Assembly: GCF_016428805.1 (NCBI RefSeq)
Contig: NZ_JAELTJ010000010.1
Span: forward strand, 21,682-85,681
Direction of reading: 5' to 3'
DNA length: 64,000 nucleotides
From: Achromobacter sp. ASV32
Lineage (GTDB): Bacteria; Pseudomonadota; Gammaproteobacteria; Burkholderiales; Burkholderiaceae_B
Shown: piece after piece, positions 56,098 through 64,000 of the stretch
Position numbering within the stretch: the first letter of the stretch is position 1
How the letters are laid out: every line of letters begins with the position of its first letter
Position numbers and translations under genes: made by a program
Notes under the pieces: generated by a model
What the model saw: the letters and a program-made list of their open reading frames with translations, nothing else
What the model was told of the DNA's origin: nothing
Databases searched by the model: none

Positions 56098-57789
56098 ATG
56101 AATCTACGTTTTCTTCCTGGCCTGAACAATTTCCGCGGCATCACGCGGGCGTCCGCGGGCCGTGACGTGGCGGCCGGGCTGAGCGTGGCGGCGGTGGCGC
56201 TGCCGGTGGGGCTGGCCTACGCGGCAATGATGGGCGTGCCGCCCGTGGCGGGGCTGTGGGCGGCAATCGCGGGAATGCTGGGTTACGCGCTGTTCGGGTC
56301 GTCGCGCACGCTGATCGTGGGGCCGGACACGGCCACCTGCACGCTGATCGCGGCGACGCTGACGGGAATGGCGCTGACGACCCCCGAAGACCGGCTGGTG
56401 GCCGCGACCGGCATCGCGCTGACCGTGGGGGTAGGCTGCCTGATCGCACGGGTGTTGCGGCTGGGCGTGCTGGCGAACCTGCTGTCGCGGCCGGTGCTGA
56501 TCGGCTACATGGCGGGCGTGGCGGTCACGCTGGCGCTGTCGCAGCTGAGCGGGCTGACCGGCGTGGGCCTGCGCAACAGCGGACTGGTGCATCCGTTCCT
56601 GGAGCTGTCGCGCCGCCTGTCCGAAATCCGTATTCCGACGTTGTGCCTGGGCGTGGCCTCGTGCCTGTTGCTGATGGCGGTCAAACGCTGGCGGCCGACC
56701 TGGCCGGGGCCGATCCTGCTGGTGGTGGGATCGTGTCTGTTGTCGTGGTTGTTCGACTTTCCCAGCCTGGGCATCGCGGTGGTGGGCGAGGTGCCGGCGG
56801 GTTTGCCGGCGTTGAGCCTGCCGGTTCGGCTGGAAGGGGTGGACAACATTCTGCTGGGCGCGGCCGGGGTGCTGGTGGTGAGTTTTTCCAGCGGCATCGT
56901 GACAGCGCGCAGTTTCGCGGCGCGCACCGGCGAGCACGTGGACCCGAACCGTGAGCTGGTGGGCTTTGGCGCGGCCAATGTGATGGCCGGCCTGTTCCAG
57001 GGGTTCGTGGTGACGGGCGCGGATTCCCGCACGGCGGTGGGCCTGGCGGCGGGCGGTTCGTCGCCGCTGGTGGGCGTGAGCGCGGCGGCGGCCCTGGCGG
57101 TGGTGGTGGGCCTGCTGAGCGCGCCGCTCTATTGGCTGCCGCAGGCGGTGCTGTCGGCGATCTTGCTGCTGGCGGCCGCCAGCCTGTTCGACGGCCAGGC
57201 GTTCCTGCGCCTGGCGCGCATTTCCCGCATCGAGCTGGCCTTCGGCATCCTGGCGGCGGTGGGCGTGGTGGGCTTTGGCGTGTTGCAGGGCGTGGCGGTG
57301 TCGGTGGGCGCGACGCTGCTGTATGCGATGTATGTGTCGGGCAATCCGCGCGATGCGCTGCTGGGCCGGCTGCCGGGCGAATCGGTGCTGGGCAAGATGC
57401 ACTTGAATCCACAGGCGCAGCCGGTGCCCGGCACGGTGATCTGGCTGTTCGAGTCGTCGGTCTGGTTCTTCAATGCCGATGCCTTCCGCCGCCGGGCGCG
57501 CGAGGTGATCGAGCAATCGGGCGACGCGACCTGGTTCGTGCTGGATGCCGAGGCGATGACGCAGGCGGATGCCGACGCGATCGAAGCGCTGTATGAATTG
57601 CGCCGCGCGCTGCGCGACCGCGGCATGGTGCTGCTGGTGGCGGGCGGCCACGGCCAGTTCCGCATGGCGCTGGACCGCAGCGGCCTGGCCGACCGGATCG
57701 GGCGCGACAAGATATTCGCCAGCCCCGAGCAGGCGGTCGAGGCGATCGAACGCTGGCGTCAGGGGCCGGCGCCCGCCACGCTGGCCTGA
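56098..57789 (+). CDS. SulP-family inorganic anion transporter with STAS domain
   Basis: A 563-residue inner-membrane transporter with 10-12 helices followed by a cytoplasmic STAS domain from about residue 440 (VIWLFESSVWFFNADAFRRRAREVI). DVAAGLSVAAVALPVGLAYAAMMGVPPVAGLWAA and SRTLIVGPDTATCTLIAA are SulP hallmarks. Members move sulfate, bicarbonate or dicarboxylates. I chose the ATG at 56098, which gives the usual N-terminus (LRFLPGLNNFRGITR); an ATG at 55981 adds 39 residues. It is a single gene convergent with fabI. Confidence 0.92.
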   Translation: MNLRFLPGLNNFRGITRASAGRDVAAGLSVAAVALPVGLAYAAMMGVPPVAGLWAAIAGMLGYALFGSSRTLIVGPDTATCTLIAATLTGMALTTPEDRLVAATGIALTVGVGCLIARVLRLGVLANLLSRPVLIGYMAGVAVTLALSQLSGLTGVGLRNSGLVHPFLELSRRLSEIRIPTLCLGVASCLLLMAVKRWRPTWPGPILLVVGSCLLSWLFDFPSLGIAVVGEVPAGLPALSLPVRLEGVDNILLGAAGVLVVSFSSGIVTARSFAARTGEHVDPNRELVGFGAANVMAGLFQGFVVTGADSRTAVGLAAGGSSPLVGVSAAAALAVVVGLLSAPLYWLPQAVLSAILLLAAASLFDGQAFLRLARISRIELAFGILAAVGVVGFGVLQGVAVSVGATLLYAMYVSGNPRDALLGRLPGESVLGKMHLNPQAQPVPGTVIWLFESSVWFFNADAFRRRAREVIEQSGDATWFVLDAEAMTQADADAIEALYELRRALRDRGMVLLVAGGHGQFRMALDRSGLADRIGRDKIFASPEQAVEAIERWRQGPAPATLA

Positions 57790-57842
57790 AAGCCGGGGCG
57801 GCCTTCTCCGGCCCCTGGCGCCGGACCGCCAGCCGCGCCGCC

Positions 57843-58616
57843 TCAATCGATGATGTGATACCCGCCGTCGATGTACAGGGTCTGCCCGGTCATGCGGCGG
57901 GCGGCATCGGTAGCGAGCCAGGCCGTGGCCTCGCCGACGTCGTCGATCGACACCAGGCTGCGCGCCGGCGCCTTGGCCTGGGCGCGGTCCAGCAGGGCGT
58001 CGAATTCAGCGATGCCCGAGGCGGCGCGGGTTTTCAGCGGACCGGGCGAAATGGCGTGCACCCGGATGCCCTGCGGGCCGAGTTCGGCGGCCAGGTAGCG
58101 GGTGGCCGATTCCAGCGCGGCCTTTACCGGCCCCATCATGTTGTAGTGCTCGACCACCATCTGCGAGCCGTAGTAGCTCATGCAGAACAGCGTGCCGCCG
58201 CCCGGCATCAGGGGCTCGGCCAGCTTGGCCATGCGGATGAACGACCAGCACGAGACGTCCATGGCCTGCAGGAAGCCGGCGCGCGAGCAGTCGGTGACGC
58301 GGCCGTGCAGGTCTTCACGCGGGGCATAGGCGATGGAGTGCAGCACGAAGTCCAGGCCGCCCCATTGTTCTGTGATGCGGTCGAACACGGCTTCCAGCTG
58401 GCCGTCCTGCAGCAGGTCCAGCGGCATCAGGAGCGAGGCGTCGACCTGGCGCGCCAGGGGTTCCACATGCGGCCGCGCCTTGTCGTTCAGGTAGGTCACG
58501 GCCAGTTCCGCGCCCATGGCGCGAAAGGCCTTGGCGCAGCCCCAGGCGATGGAGTCGGCGTTGGCGATGCCGGTGACCAGGCCGCGCTTGCCGGCAAGTG
58601 CAAGGGCGGCGCTCAT
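57843..58616 (-). CDS. fabI: Enoyl-ACP reductase FabI-like
   Basis: A 257-residue NADH-dependent short-chain reductase. The cofactor loop is GLVTGIANADSIAWGCAKAF. The active site is Tyr148, Tyr158 and Lys165, with the Y-x6-K spacing of FabI. DFVLHSIAYAPRE is typical. The start overlaps the ackA stop as ATGA, so it is coupled to acetate kinase rather than to fatty-acid genes. This gene is likely an extra or specialised FabI, as the main copy usually lies elsewhere. Confidence 0.93.
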   Translation of the reverse strand: MSAALALAGKRGLVTGIANADSIAWGCAKAFRAMGAELAVTYLNDKARPHVEPLARQVDASLLMPLDLLQDGQLEAVFDRITEQWGGLDFVLHSIAYAPREDLHGRVTDCSRAGFLQAMDVSCWSFIRMAKLAEPLMPGGGTLFCMSYYGSQMVVEHYNMMGPVKAALESATRYLAAELGPQGIRVHAISPGPLKTRAASGIAEFDALLDRAQAKAPARSLVSIDDVGEATAWLATDAARRMTGQTLYIDGGYHIID

Positions 58617-59797
58617 CGCTGCTTCACCAGGTCCAGGGTGTGCTGCGCGATCACCAGTTCTTCGTTGGTGCGCACCACGTAAACACCGATGCGGCTGTCG
58701 TCGCTGGAGATGCGCGGCCCATGGCGGGCGTTGCGCTGCGGATCCAGCTTGATGCCGAGCCAGCCCCAGTGTTCGCTGATGGCCTGGCGGATCTCGGCCG
58801 AGTTCTCGCCGACCCCGGCGGTGAAGACGATGCCGTCGATACCGTTCATGGCGCAGCCCAGCCCGATCATGCCTTCGGCCACGCGCCAGGCGAAGTACGA
58901 CAGCGCCAGCTTGGCCGACGGCGCGTCGCTGGCCAGCAGTTCGCGCATGTCGTTGCTGATGCCGGACAGGCCCTTCATGCCGCAGTCGTGATAGAGCAGG
59001 TGCTCGATCTCGTCGTGCGTCATGCCTTGTTCCATCATCCACAGCACCACGCCGGCGTCCAGGCGGCCGGGCCGCGTGCCCATGGGCAGGCCTTCCAGCG
59101 CGGTAAAGCCCATGGTGCTGTCCACGCTCTTGCCTTCATGCATGGCGCACGCCGACACGCCCGAGCCCAGGTGCGCGGCGATGATCTTGCCCATCGCGAT
59201 CTCGGGCAGCGCCTGCCGCAGGCGCTGCGCGATGTACTCGTACGACAGGCCATGGAAGCCATAGCGGCGCACGCCTTGCTGGTACAGCGGGTCGGGCAGG
59301 GCGTAGCGGTCGGCGACGTCGGAATGGCTGCGGTGAAAGGCGGTGTCGAAGCACGCCACCTGCGGGATCCAGGGGCGCCGCTCGCGGATCACGCGGATGG
59401 GAGCCAGATTGTTGGGCTGGTGCAGCGGCGCCAACGGCGTGAAGGTGTCCAGCCGGGCCAGGATGTCGTCGTCGATCAGCACCGGCTCGGACAGGTCGGG
59501 GCCGCCGTGGACCACGCGGTGCCCCACCGCCAGCGGCGCGCCGCCCAGGTGGCCGCTGAGCCAGGTGCCGACCACTTCCTGGCCGTTGGGCACGTCGGGC
59601 GCGTGGCTGGGCGCGATATCGCGTTCCACCAGCGTCTGGCCGGCCGCATCGCGCACGCGCAGCCGCGGGTGGCTGGTGCCGATGCCTTCGAGCTGGCCGC
59701 CCAGGCGTGGGGCCAGGGCCTGGTTGGCGTCGATGTCGTACAGGTAGAACTTGATACTGGAACTGCCGGCGTTGATGACCAGGATGGTGTCGGACAT
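58613..59797 (-). CDS. ackA: Acetate kinase
   Basis: A 394-residue enzyme interconverting acetyl phosphate and acetate with ATP. The family start is VINAGSSSIKFYLYD. VGHRVVHGGPDLSEP, YGFHGLSYEYI and HLGSGVSACAMHEGKSVDSTMGFTALEGLPMGTRPGRLDAG are the conserved blocks, and FTAGVGENSAEIR ends the active site. It follows the phosphotransacetylase gene by 54 bases. Propionate may also be used. Confidence 0.96.
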   Translation of the reverse strand: MSDTILVINAGSSSIKFYLYDIDANQALAPRLGGQLEGIGTSHPRLRVRDAAGQTLVERDIAPSHAPDVPNGQEVVGTWLSGHLGGAPLAVGHRVVHGGPDLSEPVLIDDDILARLDTFTPLAPLHQPNNLAPIRVIRERRPWIPQVACFDTAFHRSHSDVADRYALPDPLYQQGVRRYGFHGLSYEYIAQRLRQALPEIAMGKIIAAHLGSGVSACAMHEGKSVDSTMGFTALEGLPMGTRPGRLDAGVVLWMMEQGMTHDEIEHLLYHDCGMKGLSGISNDMRELLASDAPSAKLALSYFAWRVAEGMIGLGCAMNGIDGIVFTAGVGENSAEIRQAISEHWGWLGIKLDPQRNARHGPRISSDDSRIGVYVVRTNEELVIAQHTLDLVKQR

Positions 59798-59851
59798 GGG
59801 TCGAGAGCCTCTTGATGCAACGGACAGGGCGGGGCCTGGGGCCCCGCGGCT

Positions 59852-60796
59852 TCAGGCCAGCGGACGCGCCTGCTGCTGGGCCTGGTGGTGCGCGTAGATC
59901 GCGGCGACGGCGCAGGACGCCAGCCGCGAGCGCGGGCTGTCCGCGCGGCTGGTCAGGATGATGGGCACGCGCGCGCCCAGCACGATGCCGGCGGCTTCGG
60001 CGTTGGCCAGGAAGGTCAGGTTCTTGGCCAGCATGTTGCCGGCCTCCAGGTCGGGCACCACCAGCACCTGGGCCACGCCCGCCACCAGCGAGCGGATGCC
60101 CTTGATGCGGGCGGCGTCGGGGCTGATGGCGTTGTCCAGCGCCAGCGGGCCGTCCAGCACGCCGCCCGAGATCTGGCCGCGGTCGGCCATCTTGCACAGC
60201 GCGGCCGCTTCGATGGTGCTGGGGATGCTGGGGGTGACCTGTTCCACGGCCGACAGGATGGCCACGCGCGGCTCGCCCAGCCCCAGGCCATGGTGCAGGT
60301 CGATCACGTTGCGAATGATGTCGGCCTTGGTTTCCAGGTCGGGAAAGATGTTGATGGCCGCGTCCGTGATGAACAGCGGCTCGGCGTAGGTCGGCACCTC
60401 CATGATGAACACATGGCTGATGCGCCGGCCGCTGCGCAGGCCGGTGGTGCGCGCCACCACTTCATGCATCAGCTCGTCGGTGTGCAGGCTGCCTTTCATG
60501 AGCAGCGACGCTTCGCCGCCGCGGACCAGGGCCACCGCGCGCTCGGCGGCGGCGTGGCTGTGCGGCGCGTCGACGATGCGGGCATCGCCCAGGTTCAGCC
60601 GGAATTGCTCGGCGGTGTCGCGGATCTTGCGTTCCGGCCCGACCAGGATGGGCCGCAGCAGGCCCAGGTCGCGCGCTTCCAGCGCGGCCGACAGCGACGG
60701 CTCGTCGCAAGGATGGGCAATGGCGCACAGCGCGGGTTCCAGCATTTGCGCGCGCGCGATGAGTTTGTCGTAATGCGTGGAGGTGGGCAGACTCAT
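59852..60796 (-). CDS. pta: Phosphate acetyltransferase (short Pta/Ptb type)
   Basis: A 314-residue enzyme with only the catalytic phosphotransacetylase/phosphotransbutyrylase fold. MKGSLHTDELMHEVVAR, ITDAAINIFPDLETKADIIRNVIDL and KNLTFLANAEAAGIVLGARVPIILTSRADS are family signatures. It makes acetyl phosphate (or a short acyl phosphate) from the CoA ester, which AckA then uses. The start overlaps the DUF3141 stop by 4 bases. E. coli Pta is much longer. Confidence 0.9.
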   Translation of the reverse strand: MSLPTSTHYDKLIARAQMLEPALCAIAHPCDEPSLSAALEARDLGLLRPILVGPERKIRDTAEQFRLNLGDARIVDAPHSHAAAERAVALVRGGEASLLMKGSLHTDELMHEVVARTTGLRSGRRISHVFIMEVPTYAEPLFITDAAINIFPDLETKADIIRNVIDLHHGLGLGEPRVAILSAVEQVTPSIPSTIEAAALCKMADRGQISGGVLDGPLALDNAISPDAARIKGIRSLVAGVAQVLVVPDLEAGNMLAKNLTFLANAEAAGIVLGARVPIILTSRADSPRSRLASCAVAAIYAHHQAQQQARPLA

Positions 60797-63180
60797 TCGG
60801 ATTTGGCTTTGGCGGTGGCGGGTTTGCGGGCGCGCGCGGGCGCGGCTTTGGATGCGGCCTGTTTCGGCGCGGCGACGCGAGGCGTCGTCTTCTTGGGCGC
60901 CGCCCGCCGCGTCTTGCCGGGCACCGCGACATCGTGCGTCTCGAGCTTGGCGGCCGCGGCCCGCACCGCACGGCGCGCGCTGGGCGCGGGCTCGTGGTGC
61001 TGCGAACGGCGCGCGGCGGTTTCGAAAATGCGCTCCATCTCGGCCAGGTTCTCGCGCGCGGCCGGGTTCAGCGATTCGGCAGCTTGCAGCACGTGCTTCA
61101 TCGCGTTCAGCGCGTCGCGGATGGCCGCGGGCGACGCGCTCTCCAGCAGGTGCGGCATGGTCTGCAGCACGGCTGCCGAATCCAGCCGCATCATCATGGC
61201 CTGGTCGCGCACGATGTTCTTGAACTCCTGCAAGGTCATGGCGTTGCCGGCCTCGGCGCGCATCTTGCGGATCAGCGCGAAGCTGCGTTCATCCAGTCCG
61301 CCCTCGGCGCCCGCCACATACAGCAGCATGCGGATGGCGGCAACGCGCAGGCCGCCTTCCTGCAGCATGGAACGCAGCTCGGCGGTGCGCTCTTGCATGA
61401 AGCGGCGGTGTTCCGGCGACACGCCGGGGTGGCGGCGCGGCTGGCCATCCTTGCCGCCCAGGCCGGCCAGGTCCTGCACCAGGGGCGAGCCGTAGACGCT
61501 CATGAAGGTGCGTTCGTCGGCCGAGTCGCGCAGCTCCTGGAAGATGTTCAGGCTGGTCTCGATCAGGTTCGAGAACATCTCCTGGGCAATCAGGAAGGGA
61601 TTGGCGGGCGAGACCGGCTGGCGGTGTTGGCGCACCTGCTCGGCTACCTGCGCGATGGGGGCGATGAGCGGGTTGCGGTCCGACACCAGCTCGTAGGGCA
61701 GGCGCAGCGGATGCAGGCGCTGGCTCCATTCGGCCGACTGCGGCGTGACCATGGCGCGCACCCAGGGCTGCACGAAGCTTCGGTACATTCCCAGGTTGAT
61801 ATCCGAGATGCGCGCCACGGCCGCGAAACGGCGGTCGTCGTCTTCCTTGCGATCGACGATGGCGCGCACGTCGTCCATCGTGCGCTGCTCGAACGACAGC
61901 ACGTAGTTGCCGTAAGCCAGGTCGGCATTGGGCATGTCCGGCGTCTTGTCGGTGATTTCCGCCTGGTAGATGCCCGGGGGCAGCACATCGATCATGTCGA
62001 TGTTGGAGGTGAATTCCTGGTGCTCTTTGCGCGCCACGCTGCCGGACACGAAGATGCCCAGGTGACCGATGCTTTCATGCACGGCGTAGACGATGGTCTG
62101 GTCGTGCGCCAGCACTTCGGCGTCGTCCTGGTACAGGTCGGGGATCCAGCCCAGGGCCTGCGGCGGCGGCGTGATGTTGTCGCCCTTGGAGCAGAACACC
62201 ACGATGGGCGAACGGATGTTGCGCAGGTCGATGCGGATGCCGTCCGAGGTCACCAGGCCGGCGGTCGACAGGCGGTTGCCGACGAAGAGGTTGTCGACGA
62301 TGTACTGGATTTCCGGGCCGTTCAGAAAGACATGGCCGCCCCACCACTTTTCGAAGCTCAGGTAGCGGCCGGCCTCGGTGTCGACCTTGGAATACAGGTT
62401 GTACTGCTTGGACCAGAGCGTGTTGGCGGGATTGAGGTTTTCGAAGTTCTGCACCAGCCAGGCGCCGTCGAAGGTGCCGTTGCCCAGGTCGCTGGTCATG
62501 GCGGTGAGCCAGCTGCCGCCCAGCAGGCCGCCGGAATAGCGCATCGGGTTCATGCCGCGCCAGCCCGCCCAGTAGGACAGCGGCGCGCCGGCGATGATGA
62601 TGGGGCCGAACAGTTCCGGCCGCACCGCCGCGGTCATCATGATCTGCCAGCCCGCCTGGCAGTTGGCCACCACGACCGGCTTGCCTTCGGCGTCGGGGTG
62701 GCGGGCGATGATTTCTTCCAGGAAGTAGGCCTCGGCCATCATCACGTCTTCGACGGTCTGGGCCGGCATGGGCCGCGGCAGGAAGGTGGCGAAATAGCAG
62801 GGGTGGCCGGCGCGCACCGCGACGCCGATTTCGCTTTCGGGCTTGAAGCCGCCGATGCCGGGGCCGTGCCCGGCGCGCGGGTCCACCACCAGGAAGGGAC
62901 GCTTGATCGGGTCGACCTCCACCCCTTCGGGCGGTTTGATGCGCAACAGGCCGTAGTTGACCGGCCGGGCCAGTTCGCGGCCGTCCAGCACCAGTTCGTA
63001 TTCCATGCTGAGCACGTTGGGCGCCCGCTTGGCCATGTGCTCGTGGTACTGGTTGCCGCGCTGGCGCATCACATCGGCATAGAGCACGGCGCGCTGCCAG
63101 GCGTCCACAGCGTATTCATAGGCGGCCGTCCAGGGGTTGAAGGACGGGGCGGGGACACGATCGTTGCCGGATTCGGCCAT
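60793..63180 (-). CDS. DUF3141 alpha/beta hydrolase, PhaC-like
   Basis: A 795-residue protein with a PhaC-like alpha/beta hydrolase domain from about residue 60 to 400. The catalytic residues can be read as Cys174 (ANCQAGWQ), Asp334 (CSKGDNITPP) and His373 (SIGHLGIFVSG), so the nucleophile is cysteine as in polyhydroxyalkanoate synthases rather than serine. A long helical region follows (400-720). The last 70 residues are Ala/Lys/Arg/Pro-rich like a histone or phasin tail. Its reaction is not established. It is the first gene of the operon with pta, ackA and fabI. Confidence 0.88.
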   Translation of the reverse strand: MAESGNDRVPAPSFNPWTAAYEYAVDAWQRAVLYADVMRQRGNQYHEHMAKRAPNVLSMEYELVLDGRELARPVNYGLLRIKPPEGVEVDPIKRPFLVVDPRAGHGPGIGGFKPESEIGVAVRAGHPCYFATFLPRPMPAQTVEDVMMAEAYFLEEIIARHPDAEGKPVVVANCQAGWQIMMTAAVRPELFGPIIIAGAPLSYWAGWRGMNPMRYSGGLLGGSWLTAMTSDLGNGTFDGAWLVQNFENLNPANTLWSKQYNLYSKVDTEAGRYLSFEKWWGGHVFLNGPEIQYIVDNLFVGNRLSTAGLVTSDGIRIDLRNIRSPIVVFCSKGDNITPPPQALGWIPDLYQDDAEVLAHDQTIVYAVHESIGHLGIFVSGSVARKEHQEFTSNIDMIDVLPPGIYQAEITDKTPDMPNADLAYGNYVLSFEQRTMDDVRAIVDRKEDDDRRFAAVARISDINLGMYRSFVQPWVRAMVTPQSAEWSQRLHPLRLPYELVSDRNPLIAPIAQVAEQVRQHRQPVSPANPFLIAQEMFSNLIETSLNIFQELRDSADERTFMSVYGSPLVQDLAGLGGKDGQPRRHPGVSPEHRRFMQERTAELRSMLQEGGLRVAAIRMLLYVAGAEGGLDERSFALIRKMRAEAGNAMTLQEFKNIVRDQAMMMRLDSAAVLQTMPHLLESASPAAIRDALNAMKHVLQAAESLNPAARENLAEMERIFETAARRSQHHEPAPSARRAVRAAAAKLETHDVAVPGKTRRAAPKKTTPRVAAPKQAASKAAPARARKPATAKAKSE

Positions 63181-63283
63181 GGCGATCTCCTATAGGGATG
63201 CTCCCGGCGGCACGGTTGCCGCCGGACTGGTTCACAAGCGCCGTTTGTCAGGCCCTAGTGGAACCAGCTGACTTGACCCCCCC

Positions 63284-63312
63284 ATTACACCTGAATGGAT
63301 GTTGCATCGCAA
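63284..63312 (-). promoter_or_regulatory. Candidate promoter of the DUF3141-pta-ackA-fabI operon
   Basis: On the minus strand TTGCGA (63312-63307) and TGTAAT (63289-63284) are 17 bases apart. The -35 hexamer lies inside the palindrome TGTTGC-ATC-GCAACA (63300-63314), a possible operator. The leader would be about 97 bases. Confidence 0.45.
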
Positions 63313-63323
63313 CATAGGAGGGG

Positions 63324-63337
63324 TTGATGCAAGTCAA
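63324..63337. promoter_or_regulatory. FNR/Anr-box-like sequence
   Basis: TTGATGCAAGTCAA (TTGACTTGCATCAA on the operon strand) matches the FNR consensus TTGAT-N4-ATCAA at nine of ten positions. It centres at about -53 from the candidate promoter, not the classic -41.5. That makes direct class II activation uncertain. The role fits acetate and acyl-phosphate metabolism under low oxygen. Confidence 0.45.
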
Positions 63338-63388
63338 ACGCCTGGGGACTATCCGTCCCTCTTGTTTTTTACCCCGCCGGCCGGCGCG

Positions 63389-63790
63389 CTACGGCGCGTC
63401 GTGGCACACGGCTTCGATGCGGTTGCCGCAAGGGTCCAGCAGGAACGCGGCGTAGTAATGCGGATGGTAATGCGGCCGCAGGCCCGGCGCGCCGTCGTCG
63501 CGGCCGCCCTGGGCCAGTCCGGCGGCATGGAAGGCGTCCACCGCGGCGCGGCTGGCGGCTTTGAAGCACCAGTGGCGCCGCGCGGGGGCGGCTGGCGGGG
63601 CACCGGCATCGGCATGGATGGTCAGGTAGCTATGGCCGGCATCGCCGGGCTGGCAGCGTTCGCCGTAGCCCAGGGCGTCGACGCGGTCGTAGACCTTGGC
63701 CGCGCCCAGGGCCTGCATGATGGCGTCGTAGAAAGGCCGGGCGGCATCCAGCCCGGCGACGCTGATGGAGACGTGATCCAGCAATTGCAT
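63389..63790 (-). CDS. VOC-family protein (glyoxalase/bleomycin-resistance-like)
   Basis: A 133-residue protein starting MQLLDHVSISVAGLDAARPFYDAIMQALG, the first unit of the VOC fold, and ending with YYAAFLLDPCGNRIEAVCHD, the second. The metal positions would be His6 and the Glu near the end; the substrate is unknown. I chose the ATG at 63790. It follows the YfcF-like gene by 17 bases and is probably in one operon with it. Confidence 0.88.
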   Translation of the reverse strand: MQLLDHVSISVAGLDAARPFYDAIMQALGAAKVYDRVDALGYGERCQPGDAGHSYLTIHADAGAPPAAPARRHWCFKAASRAAVDAFHAAGLAQGGRDDGAPGLRPHYHPHYYAAFLLDPCGNRIEAVCHDAP

Positions 63791-63807
63791 GGCGGCGCCA
63801 AAGGGGC

Positions 63808-64000
63808 TCAGGCGCGGGCGGCCGCGTTGTGCTCCAGCCATTTGCGCACCGAGGGGCGCTGCCATTGGGCGTCGGCATAGTCGCGCAGCGGATCGGGCAG
63901 GCCGTCCAGCCACAGGCGCCGCAGCGCCACTGCCAGGTCCAGGTCGGCAAGACACCATTGATCGAACAGCGAGGTCTGGCCCGCGCCGATCAGGGCGCTG
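63808..64000 (-). CDS. Glutathione transferase, YfcF-like, N-terminus outside the window
   Basis: Only the last 63 codons are visible, running off base 64000. The translation contains LFDQWCLADLDLAVALRRL and DYADAQWQRPSVRKWL, which match the C-terminal helical domain of E. coli YfcF. YfcF-type enzymes conjugate or reduce peroxides with glutathione. The VOC gene follows after 17 bases. Confidence 0.8.
   Translation of the reverse strand, partial: SALIGAGQTSLFDQWCLADLDLAVALRRLWLDGLPDPLRDYADAQWQRPSVRKWLEHNAAARA

Noticed and set aside
60934..63195. A 753-codon open frame on the plus strand opposite the DUF3141 gene
   Set aside because: It mirrors the third-position GC bias of the real gene, is rich in His, Gln, Val and Gly with no family motif, and the opposite strand has a clear operon start and catalytic motifs.

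Overview
The window is about two-thirds G+C, densely coded on both strands, and reads as a stretch of core chromosome from a beta-proteobacterium of the Alcaligenaceae (Achromobacter/Bordetella type). The basis is the gene orders miaB-phoH-ybeY-corC-lnt, queA-tgt-yajC-secD-secF and tkt-gap-pgk, a Bug-family (TctC-like) solute receptor, and a DUF3141-pta-ackA-fabI operon. I see no prophage, transposase, CRISPR array or rRNA. The genus is an inference from gene content, not from a search.

Layout. 1-5 kb: end of a YcaD-like MFS transporter, an EamA-type transporter overlapping bioB, and a triple-PAS LuxR-type regulator. 5.2-6.1 kb: two consecutive tRNA Ala-Glu-Asp trios on the minus strand, each ending in an intrinsic terminator, behind one clear sigma-70 promoter. 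6.3-13.1 kb: an aldo/keto reductase, then the RNA/envelope operon miaB-phoH-ybeY-corC-lnt with overlapping stops and starts. 13.2-16.1 kb: a PAP2 phosphatase with a Fur-like box, an AlaX editing protein, a VOC protein and a HigA-like regulator. 16.2-22.1 kb: tRNA queuosine (queA, tgt) and Sec translocase (yajC, secD, secF) genes. 22.2-25.9 kb: an IclR regulator divergent from a flavin-dependent monooxygenase, a flavin reductase and a solute receptor. 26-30 kb: PBP4-type dacB, upp, cysG. 30-33.5 kb: a nitrate-type ABC transporter (nrtABC-like) behind a textbook sigma-54 promoter with two candidate NtrC sites. 33.5-39.4 kb: secreted and membrane proteins of unknown role, a yqjD-yqjE-yqjK-like trio, ubiD, and a lytic transglycosylase.

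39.4-54.8 kb: an intergenic palindromic element (copy 1), a TetR/MFS efflux pair with a clear shared operator, an aminotransferase, a degenerate FAD-oxidase-like protein, maeB, a patatin-barstar pair, rsmE, a coiled-coil membrane protein, tkt, gap, pgk, and a second copy of the same element. 54.8-64 kb: a Bug receptor, a SulP transporter, the DUF3141-pta-ackA-fabI operon, a VOC protein and the end of a YfcF-like glutathione transferase.

The observation most worth following is the two-copy intergenic element at 39394-39655 and 54442-54700. A conserved core of about 90 bp (79/90 identical) is enclosed by long perfect inverted repeats (34 bp and 25 bp) whose sequences are unrelated between the copies. 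A second hairpin module downstream repeats the same design: constant core, private arms. Each copy follows a plus-strand gene in the same orientation. This is conservation of structure with replaceable arms, and I do not recognise it as a named family. Next in interest are the sigma-54/NtrC control region of the nitrate transporter and the operon pairing a PhaC-like cysteine hydrolase with acetate/acetyl-phosphate enzymes behind an FNR-like box.
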